Origin: Komagataeibacter xylinus | GTDB taxonomy: Bacteria > Pseudomonadota > Alphaproteobacteria > Acetobacterales > Acetobacteraceae | Length of the DNA: 64,000 nucleotides | Direction: 5' to 3' | Assembly: GCF_004302915.1 (NCBI RefSeq) | Contig: NZ_QQBI01000006.1 | Coordinates: 90,460 to 154,459, forward strand | Shown here: piece after piece, positions 47,603-55,953 of the stretch | Layout of the letters: each line of letters opens with the position of its first letter | Numbering within the stretch: position 1 is the first letter of the stretch | Notes under the pieces: generated by a model | The model's database searches: none | Seen by the model: the letters and a program-made list of their open reading frames with translations, nothing else | What the model was told of the DNA's origin: nothing | Program-made: the position numbers and the translations under genes

Positions 47603-48433
47603 ATGGCCAGAATTGCTCACCTTCCCGCCCGCAGCGTGCTCAGCGTATCGGGTGCTGACCGCGTCTCCTTCCTGCAGGGGCTTGTCTCCAACGACATGAC
47701 CACGGTTGCCCCCGGCCGGGCGGCCTGGACCGCGTTCCTGTCGGCACAGGGCAAATGGCTGGCGGATTTCTTTGTTTTTGCCGATCCCGAGGGCGAGCGG
47801 CTGCTGCTTGACTGCGATGCCAGCCAGGCCGACATGCTGCGCCAGCGCCTGTCGCGCTACCGCCTGCGCGCGCAGGTCGAACTTGGCGAGACCGGCTACG
47901 CCGTGCATGCGGCCTGGGGCGAAGGCTTCACCGCGCCCGAAGGCTATCCCGCAGCCCCCGACCCGCGTGTGGCCGGGGCGGGCTGGCGCTTCCTGCTGGG
48001 TCACCCCACGCCCCACCCTACGACGGATGAAGTGGAGTACGACCGTCATCGCCTGGCGCTGGGCCTGCCCGATGGGCCGCGTGACTGTGAAAGCGATAAA
48101 ACCCTGCTGCTCGAAGCCAATTTCGACCAGCTCAATGGCATTTCATGGACCAAGGGCTGCTACATGGGCCAGGAACTGACCGCGCGCACGCGCTACCGGG
48201 GGCTGGTGCGCCGCCATCTCGTGCCCGTATCGTCCCGCCACGACCTTCCCGTGCCGGGCACGCCTATCATGGCGGGGGAAAAGACGGTGGGCGAGATGCG
48301 CTCCTCACGCGATGGCGCGGGACTGGCCATGATCCGCAGCGAGCATCTGCACGACACCGATCTTGTGGCGGCAGGCCATGCAGTGCAGGTGCATCTGCCG
48401 CAGTGGTTCAGCCTGCCCGCCAAACCGCAATAA
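47603..48433 (+). CDS. ygfZ: Folate-binding protein YgfZ (IbaG/IBA57 family)
   Basis: A 276-residue protein of the GcvT-related YgfZ family. It has the diagnostic KGCYMGQELTAR motif with the reactive cysteine, and the N-terminal VSGADRVSFLQGLVSND. YgfZ assists iron-sulfur cluster assembly and repair using tetrahydrofolate. hisI follows after 46 bases on the same strand. Confidence 0.94.
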   Translation: MARIAHLPARSVLSVSGADRVSFLQGLVSNDMTTVAPGRAAWTAFLSAQGKWLADFFVFADPEGERLLLDCDASQADMLRQRLSRYRLRAQVELGETGYAVHAAWGEGFTAPEGYPAAPDPRVAGAGWRFLLGHPTPHPTTDEVEYDRHRLALGLPDGPRDCESDKTLLLEANFDQLNGISWTKGCYMGQELTARTRYRGLVRRHLVPVSSRHDLPVPGTPIMAGEKTVGEMRSSRDGAGLAMIRSEHLHDTDLVAAGHAVQVHLPQWFSLPAKPQ

Positions 48434-48479
48434 GGCGGCCCGCCCGCCCCCCGTTTTTCACGTTCCAAGGTCAATATCC

Positions 48480-48896
48480 ATGTCTTACACACCGCCTGCG
48501 CCGGCCACGCGCGCCGCCATGATCGAGCGCGTCAAATTCAATGCCGATGGCCTGATAACCGCCATCGCCCAGCAACATGACAGCGGCGAGGTGCTGATGC
48601 TGGCGTGGATGAATGCCGAGGCGCTGGACGAGACCCTGCGCACGGGCCGCGTGTGCTACTTCTCGCGCAGCCGCAACGGTTTATGGCGCAAGGGCGAGAC
48701 ATCGGGCCAGGTGCAGACCCTGGTGGATGCCCGGCTGGATTGCGACCGCGATGCGGTGCTGCTGCTGGTCGACCAGAAAGGCGTTGCCTGCCACACCGGG
48801 CGGCGCAGCTGCTTCTATAACGCGCTGCGCCCCGAAGGGATCGTGGAGATCACGCAGCCGGAGGTCGCGGCTGAAACACTTTATGGCAAGGGCTGA
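48480..48896 (+). CDS. hisI: Phosphoribosyl-AMP cyclohydrolase
   Basis: A 138-residue HisI that opens the adenine ring of phosphoribosyl-AMP in histidine synthesis. The zinc and magnesium motifs are present: VLMLAWMNAEAL, YFSRSRNGLWRKGETSG, DARLDCDRDAVLL and CHTGRRSCFY. The HisE domain is not fused. No other his genes are nearby except hisS, which is for tRNA charging. Confidence 0.96.
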   Translation: MSYTPPAPATRAAMIERVKFNADGLITAIAQQHDSGEVLMLAWMNAEALDETLRTGRVCYFSRSRNGLWRKGETSGQVQTLVDARLDCDRDAVLLLVDQKGVACHTGRRSCFYNALRPEGIVEITQPEVAAETLYGKG

Positions 48897-48903
48897 ACGG
48901 ATC

Positions 48904-49119
48904 ATGCAGGAAAACGACGAAGAAAAACGCGAACAGATAACCAAGCTGATCTGGATCGGCATTACCGTGGTGGGCACGGTCCTCATGGGCTTTTTCATGC
49001 TGCGCAACGAAATGCATGCCCTGATCTCGGAAAACGAACCCGCCGCCCCGCCTGCTGCTACTGCCCCTGCAACACCGGGCCAGGCCGCGCCGCCTGCCCC
49101 GCCCCCAGCAGGTCAATAA
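48904..49119 (+). CDS. Small single-pass membrane protein
   Basis: A 71-residue protein: a charged N-terminus (QENDEEKREQ), one membrane segment (about 22-42) and a tail of Pro and Ala repeats. It is 7 bases after hisI. Its last 62 bases overlap the 3' end of convergent lpxB. The family is not recognised. The clean topology supports a real gene, but the overlapping, low-complexity tail lowers confidence. Confidence 0.55.
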   Translation: MQENDEEKREQITKLIWIGITVVGTVLMGFFMLRNEMHALISENEPAAPPAATAPATPGQAAPPAPPPAGQ

Positions 49120-50287
49120 TCTCGCGGGCCGCCGCATGGGCCGGGTTTTCGCCCGGGCCATGCAGGGCCGCGCGGATATGGGCAAACCCGGTGCGTTGCA
49201 GCGCGCGGCTGGCGGGGTCTGCCAGCAGGCGCTCGACGGTGGCGGCCAGCAGTTCGGGCGTGCAGCGCTCCTGCAGCAGTTCGGGCACCAGCCGGTGGCC
49301 CGCCAGCAGGTTGACCATGGCCACGTACGGCACGCGGATCAGCCGCCGCGCAATGGCTGCCGTCAGCGGATTGACGCGGTAGGTCACGGCCATGGGCACG
49401 TTGGCCATGGCCAGTTCCAGCGTGGAGGTGCCTGACTTGGTCAGCGCCGCGGAGGCCGCGGCAAACGCATCATGCTTGTCATGCACATCGGTCACGATCA
49501 GGGGCCGCACTGGCCACCGGGCCACACCCGCGCGCACGATATCGGCAATAACGGGCGAGACCGGCACCACGGCCACGATATCGGGCCTGTTGCGCTGCAC
49601 GAAGGCCAGCATGCGACCAAAGACCGGCAGCAGGCGCGGCGCCTCCGAGCGGCGGCTGCCGGGCATGAGCACAAGGATGGGCGCCTCTGGCGCAATTTTG
49701 TAACGCGCCCTGAAGGCCGCAGCCGACCCCTCATCCGCCCCCGACTGCACCACCGGATGACCAACAAAACGCGCTTCGATGCCGTGGCGTGCGAAGAATT
49801 CCGGCTCGAAGGGCAGCAGGCACAGCATGCGCTCCCACAGGCCGGGAAATTCGCGCACCCTGTGCTCGCGCCACGCCCAGACCTGCGGGGCCACGTAATG
49901 CAGGCGGGGAATGGAGAGCGGCGCGATCCGGCGCAGCAGGCGCAGGGTAAAGCCGGGGCTGTCGATGGTAATGACCAGCGCGGGCCTGCGCGCGGTAATA
50001 TCCGCCACGGCCTGATCGAGCCTGCGCGAGAGGTGGCGGATGCGCGGCAGCACCTCGAGCAGGCCCATCACCGCAAGGTCACGCAGCGGAAAAAGCGATT
50101 GCAGCCCCTGTGCGTGCATGCGCTCCCCCCCGATGCCCGCAAAATGCAGGTCAGGCCGCAACTGGCGCAGCGCGATCATGAGGCGGCTGCCCAGCACGTC
50201 GCCGCTGGCTTCCCCCGCCATGATCCATATGGTCGGGCCGGAGGGGGAACCGCCCGCAGGCGCAGGGGGAATGGAAGGCTTGGTCAT
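49058..50287 (-). CDS. lpxB: Lipid-A-disaccharide synthase
   Basis: A 409-residue GT19 enzyme that joins UDP-diacylglucosamine and lipid X. Motifs are IWIMAGEASGDVLGSRL, YVAPQVWAWRE, VLMPGSRRSEA and the donor-site KSGTSTLELA. lpxA, lpxD and fabZ are not adjacent, so the gene is detached from the common lpx cluster. It is convergent with hisI and the small membrane gene, and a hairpin repeat lies in the 148-base gap on its 5' side. Confidence 0.97.
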   Translation of the reverse strand: MTKPSIPPAPAGGSPSGPTIWIMAGEASGDVLGSRLMIALRQLRPDLHFAGIGGERMHAQGLQSLFPLRDLAVMGLLEVLPRIRHLSRRLDQAVADITARRPALVITIDSPGFTLRLLRRIAPLSIPRLHYVAPQVWAWREHRVREFPGLWERMLCLLPFEPEFFARHGIEARFVGHPVVQSGADEGSAAAFRARYKIAPEAPILVLMPGSRRSEAPRLLPVFGRMLAFVQRNRPDIVAVVPVSPVIADIVRAGVARWPVRPLIVTDVHDKHDAFAAASAALTKSGTSTLELAMANVPMAVTYRVNPLTAAIARRLIRVPYVAMVNLLAGHRLVPELLQERCTPELLAATVERLLADPASRALQRTGFAHIRAALHGPGENPAHAAAREIIDLLGAGQAARPGPVLQGQ

Positions 50288-50382
50288 GCCAGACCGGCTT
50301 ATCGTGTCGGGACAAAAGGCGCAAATGGCAGTGGCGAAAATATCTGCCGCCCCATGCGTGATCCCTGCCCTGTTTCAGGTCT

Positions 50383-50420
50383 GAAGCTTTTTGAAAAAAG
50401 CTTCACCAAAAACTTCTTTA
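50383..50420. repeat. Dispersed hairpin repeat, copy B (perfect palindrome)
   Basis: GAAGCTTTTT and AAAAAGCTTC (50383-50404) form a perfect 10-bp palindrome with a two-base centre, followed by ACCAAAAACTTC. The same unit occurs at 42706-42743. It lies between lpxB and pstS, upstream of lpxB and downstream of pstS, both on the minus strand. Confidence 0.82.
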
Positions 50421-50435
50421 CAATTTTCTGGCCAC

Positions 50436-51458
50436 TTACCGGGCCTTGAGCAGGCTCGTTATGCTGGCGCGAATATCATCGGGCAGAGGCACGTAATTCA
50501 GCGTCACCGCCGCCTCGCTGCCATGCGCCATGCTCCAGGTAAAGAATTCCCGCACTGCCTGGCCCTGTGGCGTATCGGCGCGGTCGGTCGGGACCAGCAC
50601 ATAGGTCGCGGCCATGATGGGCCATGCCCCGGTGCCATCGCCATCAAGCACATCGGCAGAATGACTGGCATCGGTTGACCAGTGGGCCGTGGTCACGGCC
50701 TGGCGGAAGCTTGCATCATCCGCCGCCACCACATCACCATGATGATTGCGCAGCCGGGCCATGGGCATGTGATTGCCTGCCGCATAGGCGTATTCAAGAT
50801 AGCCGATGCTGCCTTCGGTATTGCGCACGGCGGCGGCGATGCCGTCATTGCCACGCGCGCCCTCGCCCACCGGCCATTCGATCGAGGTGCCACTGCCCTG
50901 CTCGTGCGCCCAGTGCGCCGAGACGCGGGCAAGGTAGGACGTGAACACGAAGGTCGTGCCCGACCCGTCCGCCCGGCGCACCGGGGCCACGGGCATGGCG
51001 GGCAGGGTCAGGCCGGGGTTTTCCGCCGCAATGCGCGGGTCGTTCCACATGCTGATTTCGCCGCCATAGATATCGGCCAGCAGGGGGCCGGTCAGGCGCA
51101 GCTGGCTGGCATCGACACCGGGCAGGTTCACCACCGGCACGATGGCACCCAGCACGGTGGGGAACTGGACCAGCCCGTTCTGCTGAAGCTGGGCTGCGGT
51201 CATGGGCGCGTCAGAGGCCCCGAAATCCACCGTGCGGGCCTTGACCTGGTTCTGCCCTGCCCCTGAGCCGATGGTCTGGTAATTGAGGCGGATATCGGTG
51301 GCCTTTGCCGCCCCGGCCCCCCACGCGCCATAGATCGGCGCGCCAAAGCTGGAGCCTGCGCCCGTTATGTCGGTGGCAAGGGCGGGCGTGCTGGCCACGG
51401 CCAGCATTGCTGCCAGCCCCAGCCCCCAGCCGCGCCGCTCAGCCCCGCAGGACGGCAT
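50436..51458 (-). CDS. pstS: Phosphate ABC transporter substrate-binding protein PstS family
   Basis: About 340 residues with a Sec signal peptide (cleavage after PALA). The mature protein has PstS phosphate-binding blocks: TGAGSSFGAPIYGAWG near the start, IGSGAGQNQ, FGASDAPM and RADGSGTTFVF. The ATG at 51458 overlaps the 3' end of pheT by 20 bases; a later ATG at 51407 would leave a short signal. pstC, pstA, pstB and phoU are not in the window, so the gene is an orphan here. Confidence 0.9.
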   Translation of the reverse strand: MPSCGAERRGWGLGLAAMLAVASTPALATDITGAGSSFGAPIYGAWGAGAAKATDIRLNYQTIGSGAGQNQVKARTVDFGASDAPMTAAQLQQNGLVQFPTVLGAIVPVVNLPGVDASQLRLTGPLLADIYGGEISMWNDPRIAAENPGLTLPAMPVAPVRRADGSGTTFVFTSYLARVSAHWAHEQGSGTSIEWPVGEGARGNDGIAAAVRNTEGSIGYLEYAYAAGNHMPMARLRNHHGDVVAADDASFRQAVTTAHWSTDASHSADVLDGDGTGAWPIMAATYVLVPTDRADTPQGQAVREFFTWSMAHGSEAAVTLNYVPLPDDIRASITSLLKAR

Positions 51459-53901
51459 TGCAGCTTTTATGCGCGGCGGCCACCACCCGGTCACACACAG
51501 CCTCGATCTCCGCATCGGTCAGGGTTCCGTCCATCGGCTGCAGGGTTATCTCGATGCCAAGCGACTTGTGGCCCGCAGGCACCTTGTCGCCCTCATACAC
51601 ATCAAACAGGCTTACGGCCACGATCAGGTTGCGTTCCGCGCCCTTTACGGCCCTGAGCAGTTTTTCCGCCGGCACATCCGCATCCACCACAAACGCAAAA
51701 TCACGCTTGAGCGGCTGGAAGGCCGAGAGCGCGGGCGGCCCCTTGCGCCTGCGCTTGGGCTCGGGTACCGCATCGAGGTACAGCGTGAACGCGCATACCG
51801 GCACGTCAATACCGCGCGCGGCCAGCAGGGCGGGATGCAACTGCCCGAAATGGCCCAGCACCAGCTTCGGCCCCTGCCGGATCACGCCCGAGCGACCCGG
51901 ATGGTAGTAAGCGGGGGCATCGGCGCTCAGGCTCAGCCCCTCCATCGCGGCACCCATCACCGCGAGGGCTGCCAGTGCATCGGCCTTGACCTGCCACAGG
52001 TCGACTGGCCGGGCTGGCTGGCCGGGCTGGCGGGCCGAATGGCCACTGCGGATACCGGCTGCGACCTGCTTCTGGCCATCGGCATCAAAGCCGGGGCCAA
52101 CCTCGAACAGGCCGATATCAGGATAACCCCGTGCCGCGTTGGCCTTGATCGCGGCCAGCAGGTTGACCAGCGGGGTCGGGCGCATCTGGTCGAGGTCAGC
52201 GGCAATGGGGTTGAGCAGGTGCAGATCAGCGGGCGTTTCACCAAACTGGGCGGCCTGTTCCTGCGCCACGAAGGAGAAGCCGACCGTCTCGAGCAATCCG
52301 CGCGCGGCAAGCGTGCGGCGCAGGCTGGCAATACGGGCCTGCCGCGGGGCCAGGGCTGGCAGCGGCACGGCGCTATGCACCGGCAGCGACACGGCGGGCA
52401 CGCTATCGAGCCCGCGCAGGCGCAGCACCTCCTCGATCAGGTCCACTTCGGGGTTGATCGCCACAGCCCCTTCCGCCGCGGCCCTGGCGCGGGCCTCGGG
52501 CAGGCCGGGCTGCTGGTCGAGCAGCATGGGCGTTGCAATGTCGTTGCGCCATGAGGGCACGTCCACCACCACATGGCGGGCGTCGCATTCGCGCACTTCA
52601 AAGCCCAGCCCTTCAAGCAGGTGCACGGCGTGATCCGGCTCCTCCACCAGGCCGCCAAGGGTTTCAAGCCGGGCGAATTCCAGATGCGCCTGCCGCTGCC
52701 ATGCGGGCTCCGCCCCGGCGGAGACCACATTATCGGCCACGCCGCCGCACAGATCGATGATCATGCGCGTCGCGGCCTCAAGGGCTGCGGGCGGCAGGGC
52801 CTGGTCCACGCCACGCTCAAAGCGCTGGCGGGCATCCGAGTGCAGGTTGTGCCGCCGCCCGGACAGCGCAATGGCCACGGGGTCGAACAGCGCGCATTCC
52901 ACGAACACGGTGGTCGTCTCCGCGCTCACGCCACTCTCCGCACCGCCCATGATGCCTGCCAGCGACAGCACGCCGCTGCTGTCGGCAATCACGCAGTCAT
53001 CAGGCGTCATGACATGTTCGCTGCCATCAAGCGCCGTAAAGGTCTCGCCCGCGCCCCGGCAGATGGTCAGTTCACCGCCACGGATCCTGTCCGCATCGAA
53101 CACATGCAGCGGGCGGCCGAGGTCATGGGTGAAGAAATTGGTGATATCGACCAGCGCCGAGATCGGGCGCAGGCCGATCGATTCCAGCCTGCGGCGCAGC
53201 CATGCCGGGCTGGGGCCGTTTTTCACGCCTCGGATGGTGCGCCCGAGCACCCACGGGCAGGCCTCGGGGTAGGTGATGCGCCAGTTGATGGTGCTCTCGC
53301 CCTGCCCCTCCACGGTCTCGACCAGCCAGGGCTTCAGCTTGCCAAGGCCCGCTGCCGCCAGATCGCGCGCCACGCCACGCACGGCCAGCGCATCGCCCCG
53401 GTTGGGGGTGATGGCGATATCGATCACGGGATCATCAAGTTTGGCAAAGAGCGGGTAGGACTGGCCCGGCGCCGTGCCATCGGGCAGTTCGGCAATGCCG
53501 TCATGGTCCTCGCCAAGGCCCAGTTCACGCAGCGAGCACAGCATGCCGCCACTGGCCTCGCCACGCAGCTTGCCTGCCTTGATGGTGATGCCGGAAGCAG
53601 GAATATGCGTGCCCGGCGGCGCAAAGATCACATGCAGCCCCGCTCGCGCATTGGGCGCGCCGCACACGACCTGCACGCGCTCGAAGCCTTCGCCCGCATC
53701 GACCTGGCACACGCGCAGGCGATCGGCATTGGGGTGCTGCACGGCCTCGATGATGCGGGCAGTGCGGAAGGACGCCAGCGCGGCACCCGGGTCTTCCACA
53801 CCTTCCACCTCAAGGCCGATGGTGTTCAGGGTGGCGGTGATCTCTTCCAGCGTTGCGGTGGTCTCAAGGTGTTCGCGCAGCCAGGACAGGGAGAACTTCA
53901 T
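51439..53901 (-). CDS. pheT: Phenylalanyl-tRNA synthetase beta subunit
   Basis: An 820-residue PheT of full bacterial length. Domains in order: N-terminal core and tRNA-binding OB fold (about 40-150), B3/B4 editing domain, B5 domain, catalytic-like core and the C-terminal anticodon-binding FDX-ACB domain (about 725-820). It forms an alpha2beta2 enzyme with PheS, 3 bases upstream, and edits mischarged Tyr-tRNA(Phe). Confidence 0.98.
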   Translation of the reverse strand: MKFSLSWLREHLETTATLEEITATLNTIGLEVEGVEDPGAALASFRTARIIEAVQHPNADRLRVCQVDAGEGFERVQVVCGAPNARAGLHVIFAPPGTHIPASGITIKAGKLRGEASGGMLCSLRELGLGEDHDGIAELPDGTAPGQSYPLFAKLDDPVIDIAITPNRGDALAVRGVARDLAAAGLGKLKPWLVETVEGQGESTINWRITYPEACPWVLGRTIRGVKNGPSPAWLRRRLESIGLRPISALVDITNFFTHDLGRPLHVFDADRIRGGELTICRGAGETFTALDGSEHVMTPDDCVIADSSGVLSLAGIMGGAESGVSAETTTVFVECALFDPVAIALSGRRHNLHSDARQRFERGVDQALPPAALEAATRMIIDLCGGVADNVVSAGAEPAWQRQAHLEFARLETLGGLVEEPDHAVHLLEGLGFEVRECDARHVVVDVPSWRNDIATPMLLDQQPGLPEARARAAAEGAVAINPEVDLIEEVLRLRGLDSVPAVSLPVHSAVPLPALAPRQARIASLRRTLAARGLLETVGFSFVAQEQAAQFGETPADLHLLNPIAADLDQMRPTPLVNLLAAIKANAARGYPDIGLFEVGPGFDADGQKQVAAGIRSGHSARQPGQPARPVDLWQVKADALAALAVMGAAMEGLSLSADAPAYYHPGRSGVIRQGPKLVLGHFGQLHPALLAARGIDVPVCAFTLYLDAVPEPKRRRKGPPALSAFQPLKRDFAFVVDADVPAEKLLRAVKGAERNLIVAVSLFDVYEGDKVPAGHKSLGIEITLQPMDGTLTDAEIEAVCDRVVAAAHKSCNAVLRG

Positions 53902-53904
53902 CGA

Positions 53905-54975
53905 TCACAGACCTTCGTGCAGCAGGGCGGGAGACAGGGGGCTGGTGCCATAATGGCGCAGCCAGCGGACATCGCTTTCATAGAACGAGCGCAGATCGGG
54001 AATGCCGTGGCGCAGCATGGTCAGCCGCTCGATGCCCATGCCAAAGGCAAAGCCCTGCCACTCACGCGCATCCAGCCCGCAATTGGCCAGCACGCGGGGG
54101 TGGACCATGCCGGCACCCAGCACTTCCAGCCAGTCATCACCCGCGCCGATCTGGCCGGTCCTGCGCGACCAGCCGATGTCGATTTCCATCGACGGCTCGG
54201 TGAACGGAAAGTAGGAGGCGCGAAAGCGCACCGGCAGGTCCGGCATCTGGAAGAATGCGCGCAGGAAGTCCGACAGGCAGCCCTTGAGGTGGCCGAGCGT
54301 AATTCCCTTCTCGATCACCAGCCCCTCGCACTGGTGGAACATGGGCGAATGCGTGGCATCATGGTCGGCACGATAGGTGCGGCCGGGGGCGATGATGCGG
54401 ATGGGCGGCTCCTGGCCCAGCATGGTGCGGATCTGCACGCCCGATGTCTGGGTGCGCAGCACGCGCTCGGGCTGGCCCTCGGCCTCGGGCGGCAGGTAGA
54501 ACGTGTCCTGATCGGTCCGGGCGGGGTGATGGGCGGGCGTGTTCAGTGCCGAGAAATTGTGCCAGTCGCTCTCGATATCCGGGCCTTCGGCAACCTGGAA
54601 ACCCATGGCGCCGAAAATGGCGGCCATTTCCTCGATGGTGCGGGTGATGGGGTGCAGCAGGCCGCAGGCTTCTGGCGCGCCGGGCAGCGTTACGTCCACG
54701 CGCTCGGCAGCGAGACGGGCGTTGAGGGCTGCTGCCTCGAGTTCCTGGCCACGCGCCTCGATCAGGCGGGTCAGGTCATCACGCAGGCGGTTGAGTGCCG
54801 CGCCACGTGCGCGGCGCTCATCCGGCGTCATGCGCCCGAGTTCCTTGAGCAGCGCGGTCAGCCTGCCCGACTTGCCCAACGTGCCCACGCGCACGGCATC
54901 CCACGCGCGCTGGTCGGTCGCGGCAGCGAGTGCCTGAACTGTCTGTTCCCTCAGGGTTTCGAGATCGTCACTCAT
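53905..54975 (-). CDS. pheS: Phenylalanyl-tRNA synthetase alpha subunit
   Basis: A 356-residue class II catalytic subunit. It has an N-terminal coiled coil (about 1-90), motif 2 region LRTQTSGVQIRTM, TYRADHDATHSPMFHQCEG and motif 3 GFAFGMGIERLTML. The ATG at 54975 is the family start. It lies 185 bases after rplT; a strong terminator in that gap suggests separate or attenuated expression. Confidence 0.98.
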   Translation of the reverse strand: MSDDLETLREQTVQALAAATDQRAWDAVRVGTLGKSGRLTALLKELGRMTPDERRARGAALNRLRDDLTRLIEARGQELEAAALNARLAAERVDVTLPGAPEACGLLHPITRTIEEMAAIFGAMGFQVAEGPDIESDWHNFSALNTPAHHPARTDQDTFYLPPEAEGQPERVLRTQTSGVQIRTMLGQEPPIRIIAPGRTYRADHDATHSPMFHQCEGLVIEKGITLGHLKGCLSDFLRAFFQMPDLPVRFRASYFPFTEPSMEIDIGWSRRTGQIGAGDDWLEVLGAGMVHPRVLANCGLDAREWQGFAFGMGIERLTMLRHGIPDLRSFYESDVRWLRHYGTSPLSPALLHEGL

Positions 54976-55090
54976 AGCACCTCGCACAGGCTCTCAATCG
55001 GGCGGGCTGGCAAGGGCAGCAGTCTGGCCACCAGACCCGGCGCGTGTTTGCGCCCGCACCTGCCATGGCGGCAGGGCGCGGGCATCGTAT

Positions 55091-55126
55091 AAAACAAAAC
55101 GGGCCGCCCCTGCGGACGACCCGTTT
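55091..55126 (-). terminator. Intrinsic terminator after rplT, upstream of pheS
   Basis: On the minus strand a 13-bp stem (55097-55109 with 55114-55126, two G-U pairs) is followed by a T-rich run. It lies 35 bases after the rplT stop and 115 bases before pheS. It either ends the rpmI-rplT transcript or attenuates read-through into pheST. Confidence 0.82.
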
Positions 55127-55160
55127 CGTGGACCTGTCGCCACGCGGGCGGGAACAGGGA

Positions 55161-55517
55161 TCAGGCCAGAGCGGCCTGCGCCTTCTTCACGATCTCGGCA
55201 AAGGTTGCCGCGTCGTCATAGGCGATGGCGGCGAGGACCTTGCGGTCGATCTCGATGCCAGCCTTGTCCAGGCCGTTGATGAAGCGGCTGTAGGTCAGGC
55301 CATGCTCGCGCACCGCAGCGTTGATACGCTGGATCCACAGGGCGCGGAACTCACGCTTCTTGTTGCGGCGATCGCGGTAGGCGTACTGGAGCGACTTTTC
55401 CAGACGTTCCAGCGCGATGCGGTAATTGGTGGAAGAACGACCCCGGAAGCCCTTGGAAGCTGCCAGAACCTTCTTGTGACGGGCGAGCGTCGTTACGCCG
55501 CGTTTCACACGTGCCAT
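55161..55517 (-). CDS. rplT: 50S ribosomal protein L20
   Basis: A 118-residue L20 with the basic N-terminal arm ([18 protein letters not shown]) and the RNA-binding C-terminal domain ([18 protein letters not shown]). L20 is an early 23S rRNA-binding assembly protein and a translational autoregulator in several bacteria. It is 14 bases after rpmI. Confidence 0.98.
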   Translation of the reverse strand: MARVKRGVTTLARHKKVLAASKGFRGRSSTNYRIALERLEKSLQYAYRDRRNKKREFRALWIQRINAAVREHGLTYSRFINGLDKAGIEIDRKVLAAIAYDDAATFAEIVKKAQAALA

Positions 55518-55531
55518 ATCTCAGGTGCTCC

Positions 55532-55735
55532 TTATGCCAGGCCGTAGGGGGCCCACTGCTTTACAGTGCGGCCATCCATTTCAGTCAGCACCTGCGAACC
55601 ACGGTTCGTGCGCTTCATCTTCTGCGAGCGGTTGATCAGGCCGTGGCGCTTGTTGCCGGGTCCTGCCAGCACCTTGCCGGTGGCGGTGATCTTGAACCGC
55701 TTCTTGACCGAAGACTTGGTCTTCATCTTGGGCAT
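55532..55735 (-). CDS. rpmI: 50S ribosomal protein L35
   Basis: A 67-residue very basic protein with the L35 pattern ([15 protein letters not shown], then GKRH-like [11 protein letters not shown]). The ATG at 55735 has AAGGAG upstream. It begins the rpmI-rplT unit; infC, the usual first gene, is not here. A divergent SDR gene lies 218 bases away. Confidence 0.97.
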   Translation of the reverse strand: MPKMKTKSSVKKRFKITATGKVLAGPGNKRHGLINRSQKMKRTNRGSQVLTEMDGRTVKQWAPYGLA

Positions 55736-55829
55736 TTGCTTCTCCTTAAGGTTAAAGGCTGCGCCCTGCCCTGTTACAGGCAGCAACGCCATTGCGGCCG
55801 GGCATGCCCTACAGGCCCGGACGCGCGAA
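55736..55829 (-). promoter_or_regulatory. Structured 5' leader of rpmI-rplT
   Basis: About 94 bases lie between the predicted transcription start and the rpmI ATG. They can form two hairpins: CCGGGC with GCCCGG (55798-55820) and CTGCCCTG with CAGGCAG (55766-55783). A leader of this sort could be an L20 autoregulatory site, but I cannot match it to a known L20 motif. Confidence 0.4.
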
Positions 55830-55836
55830 CACGCAG

Positions 55837-55865
55837 GCTATAGACAACCTGGCATTCCCGATCAA
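55837..55865 (-). promoter_or_regulatory. Promoter of rpmI-rplT
   Basis: On the minus strand TTGATC (55860-55865) and TATAGC (55837-55842) are separated by exactly 17 bases, a sigma-70-type promoter about 100 bases upstream of the rpmI start. Confidence 0.65.
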
Positions 55866-55953
55866 CCCCCTTGATGGCCCGCGCCGTGCTTTCCCCTGCC
55901 CGCCCCATGCTGTAGGAGGAAAAAGCACCATTAATAACCGGGAGGAAAACAAA

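Noticed and set aside
52573..55092. An 839-codon plus-strand frame across pheT and pheS
   Set aside because: Antisense shadow of two highly conserved genes, no domain visible.
54976..55160. Possible T-box or phenylalanine leader-peptide attenuator before pheS
   Set aside because: No T-box sequence and no short ORF with clustered Phe codons; only an ordinary terminator and minor hairpins are present.
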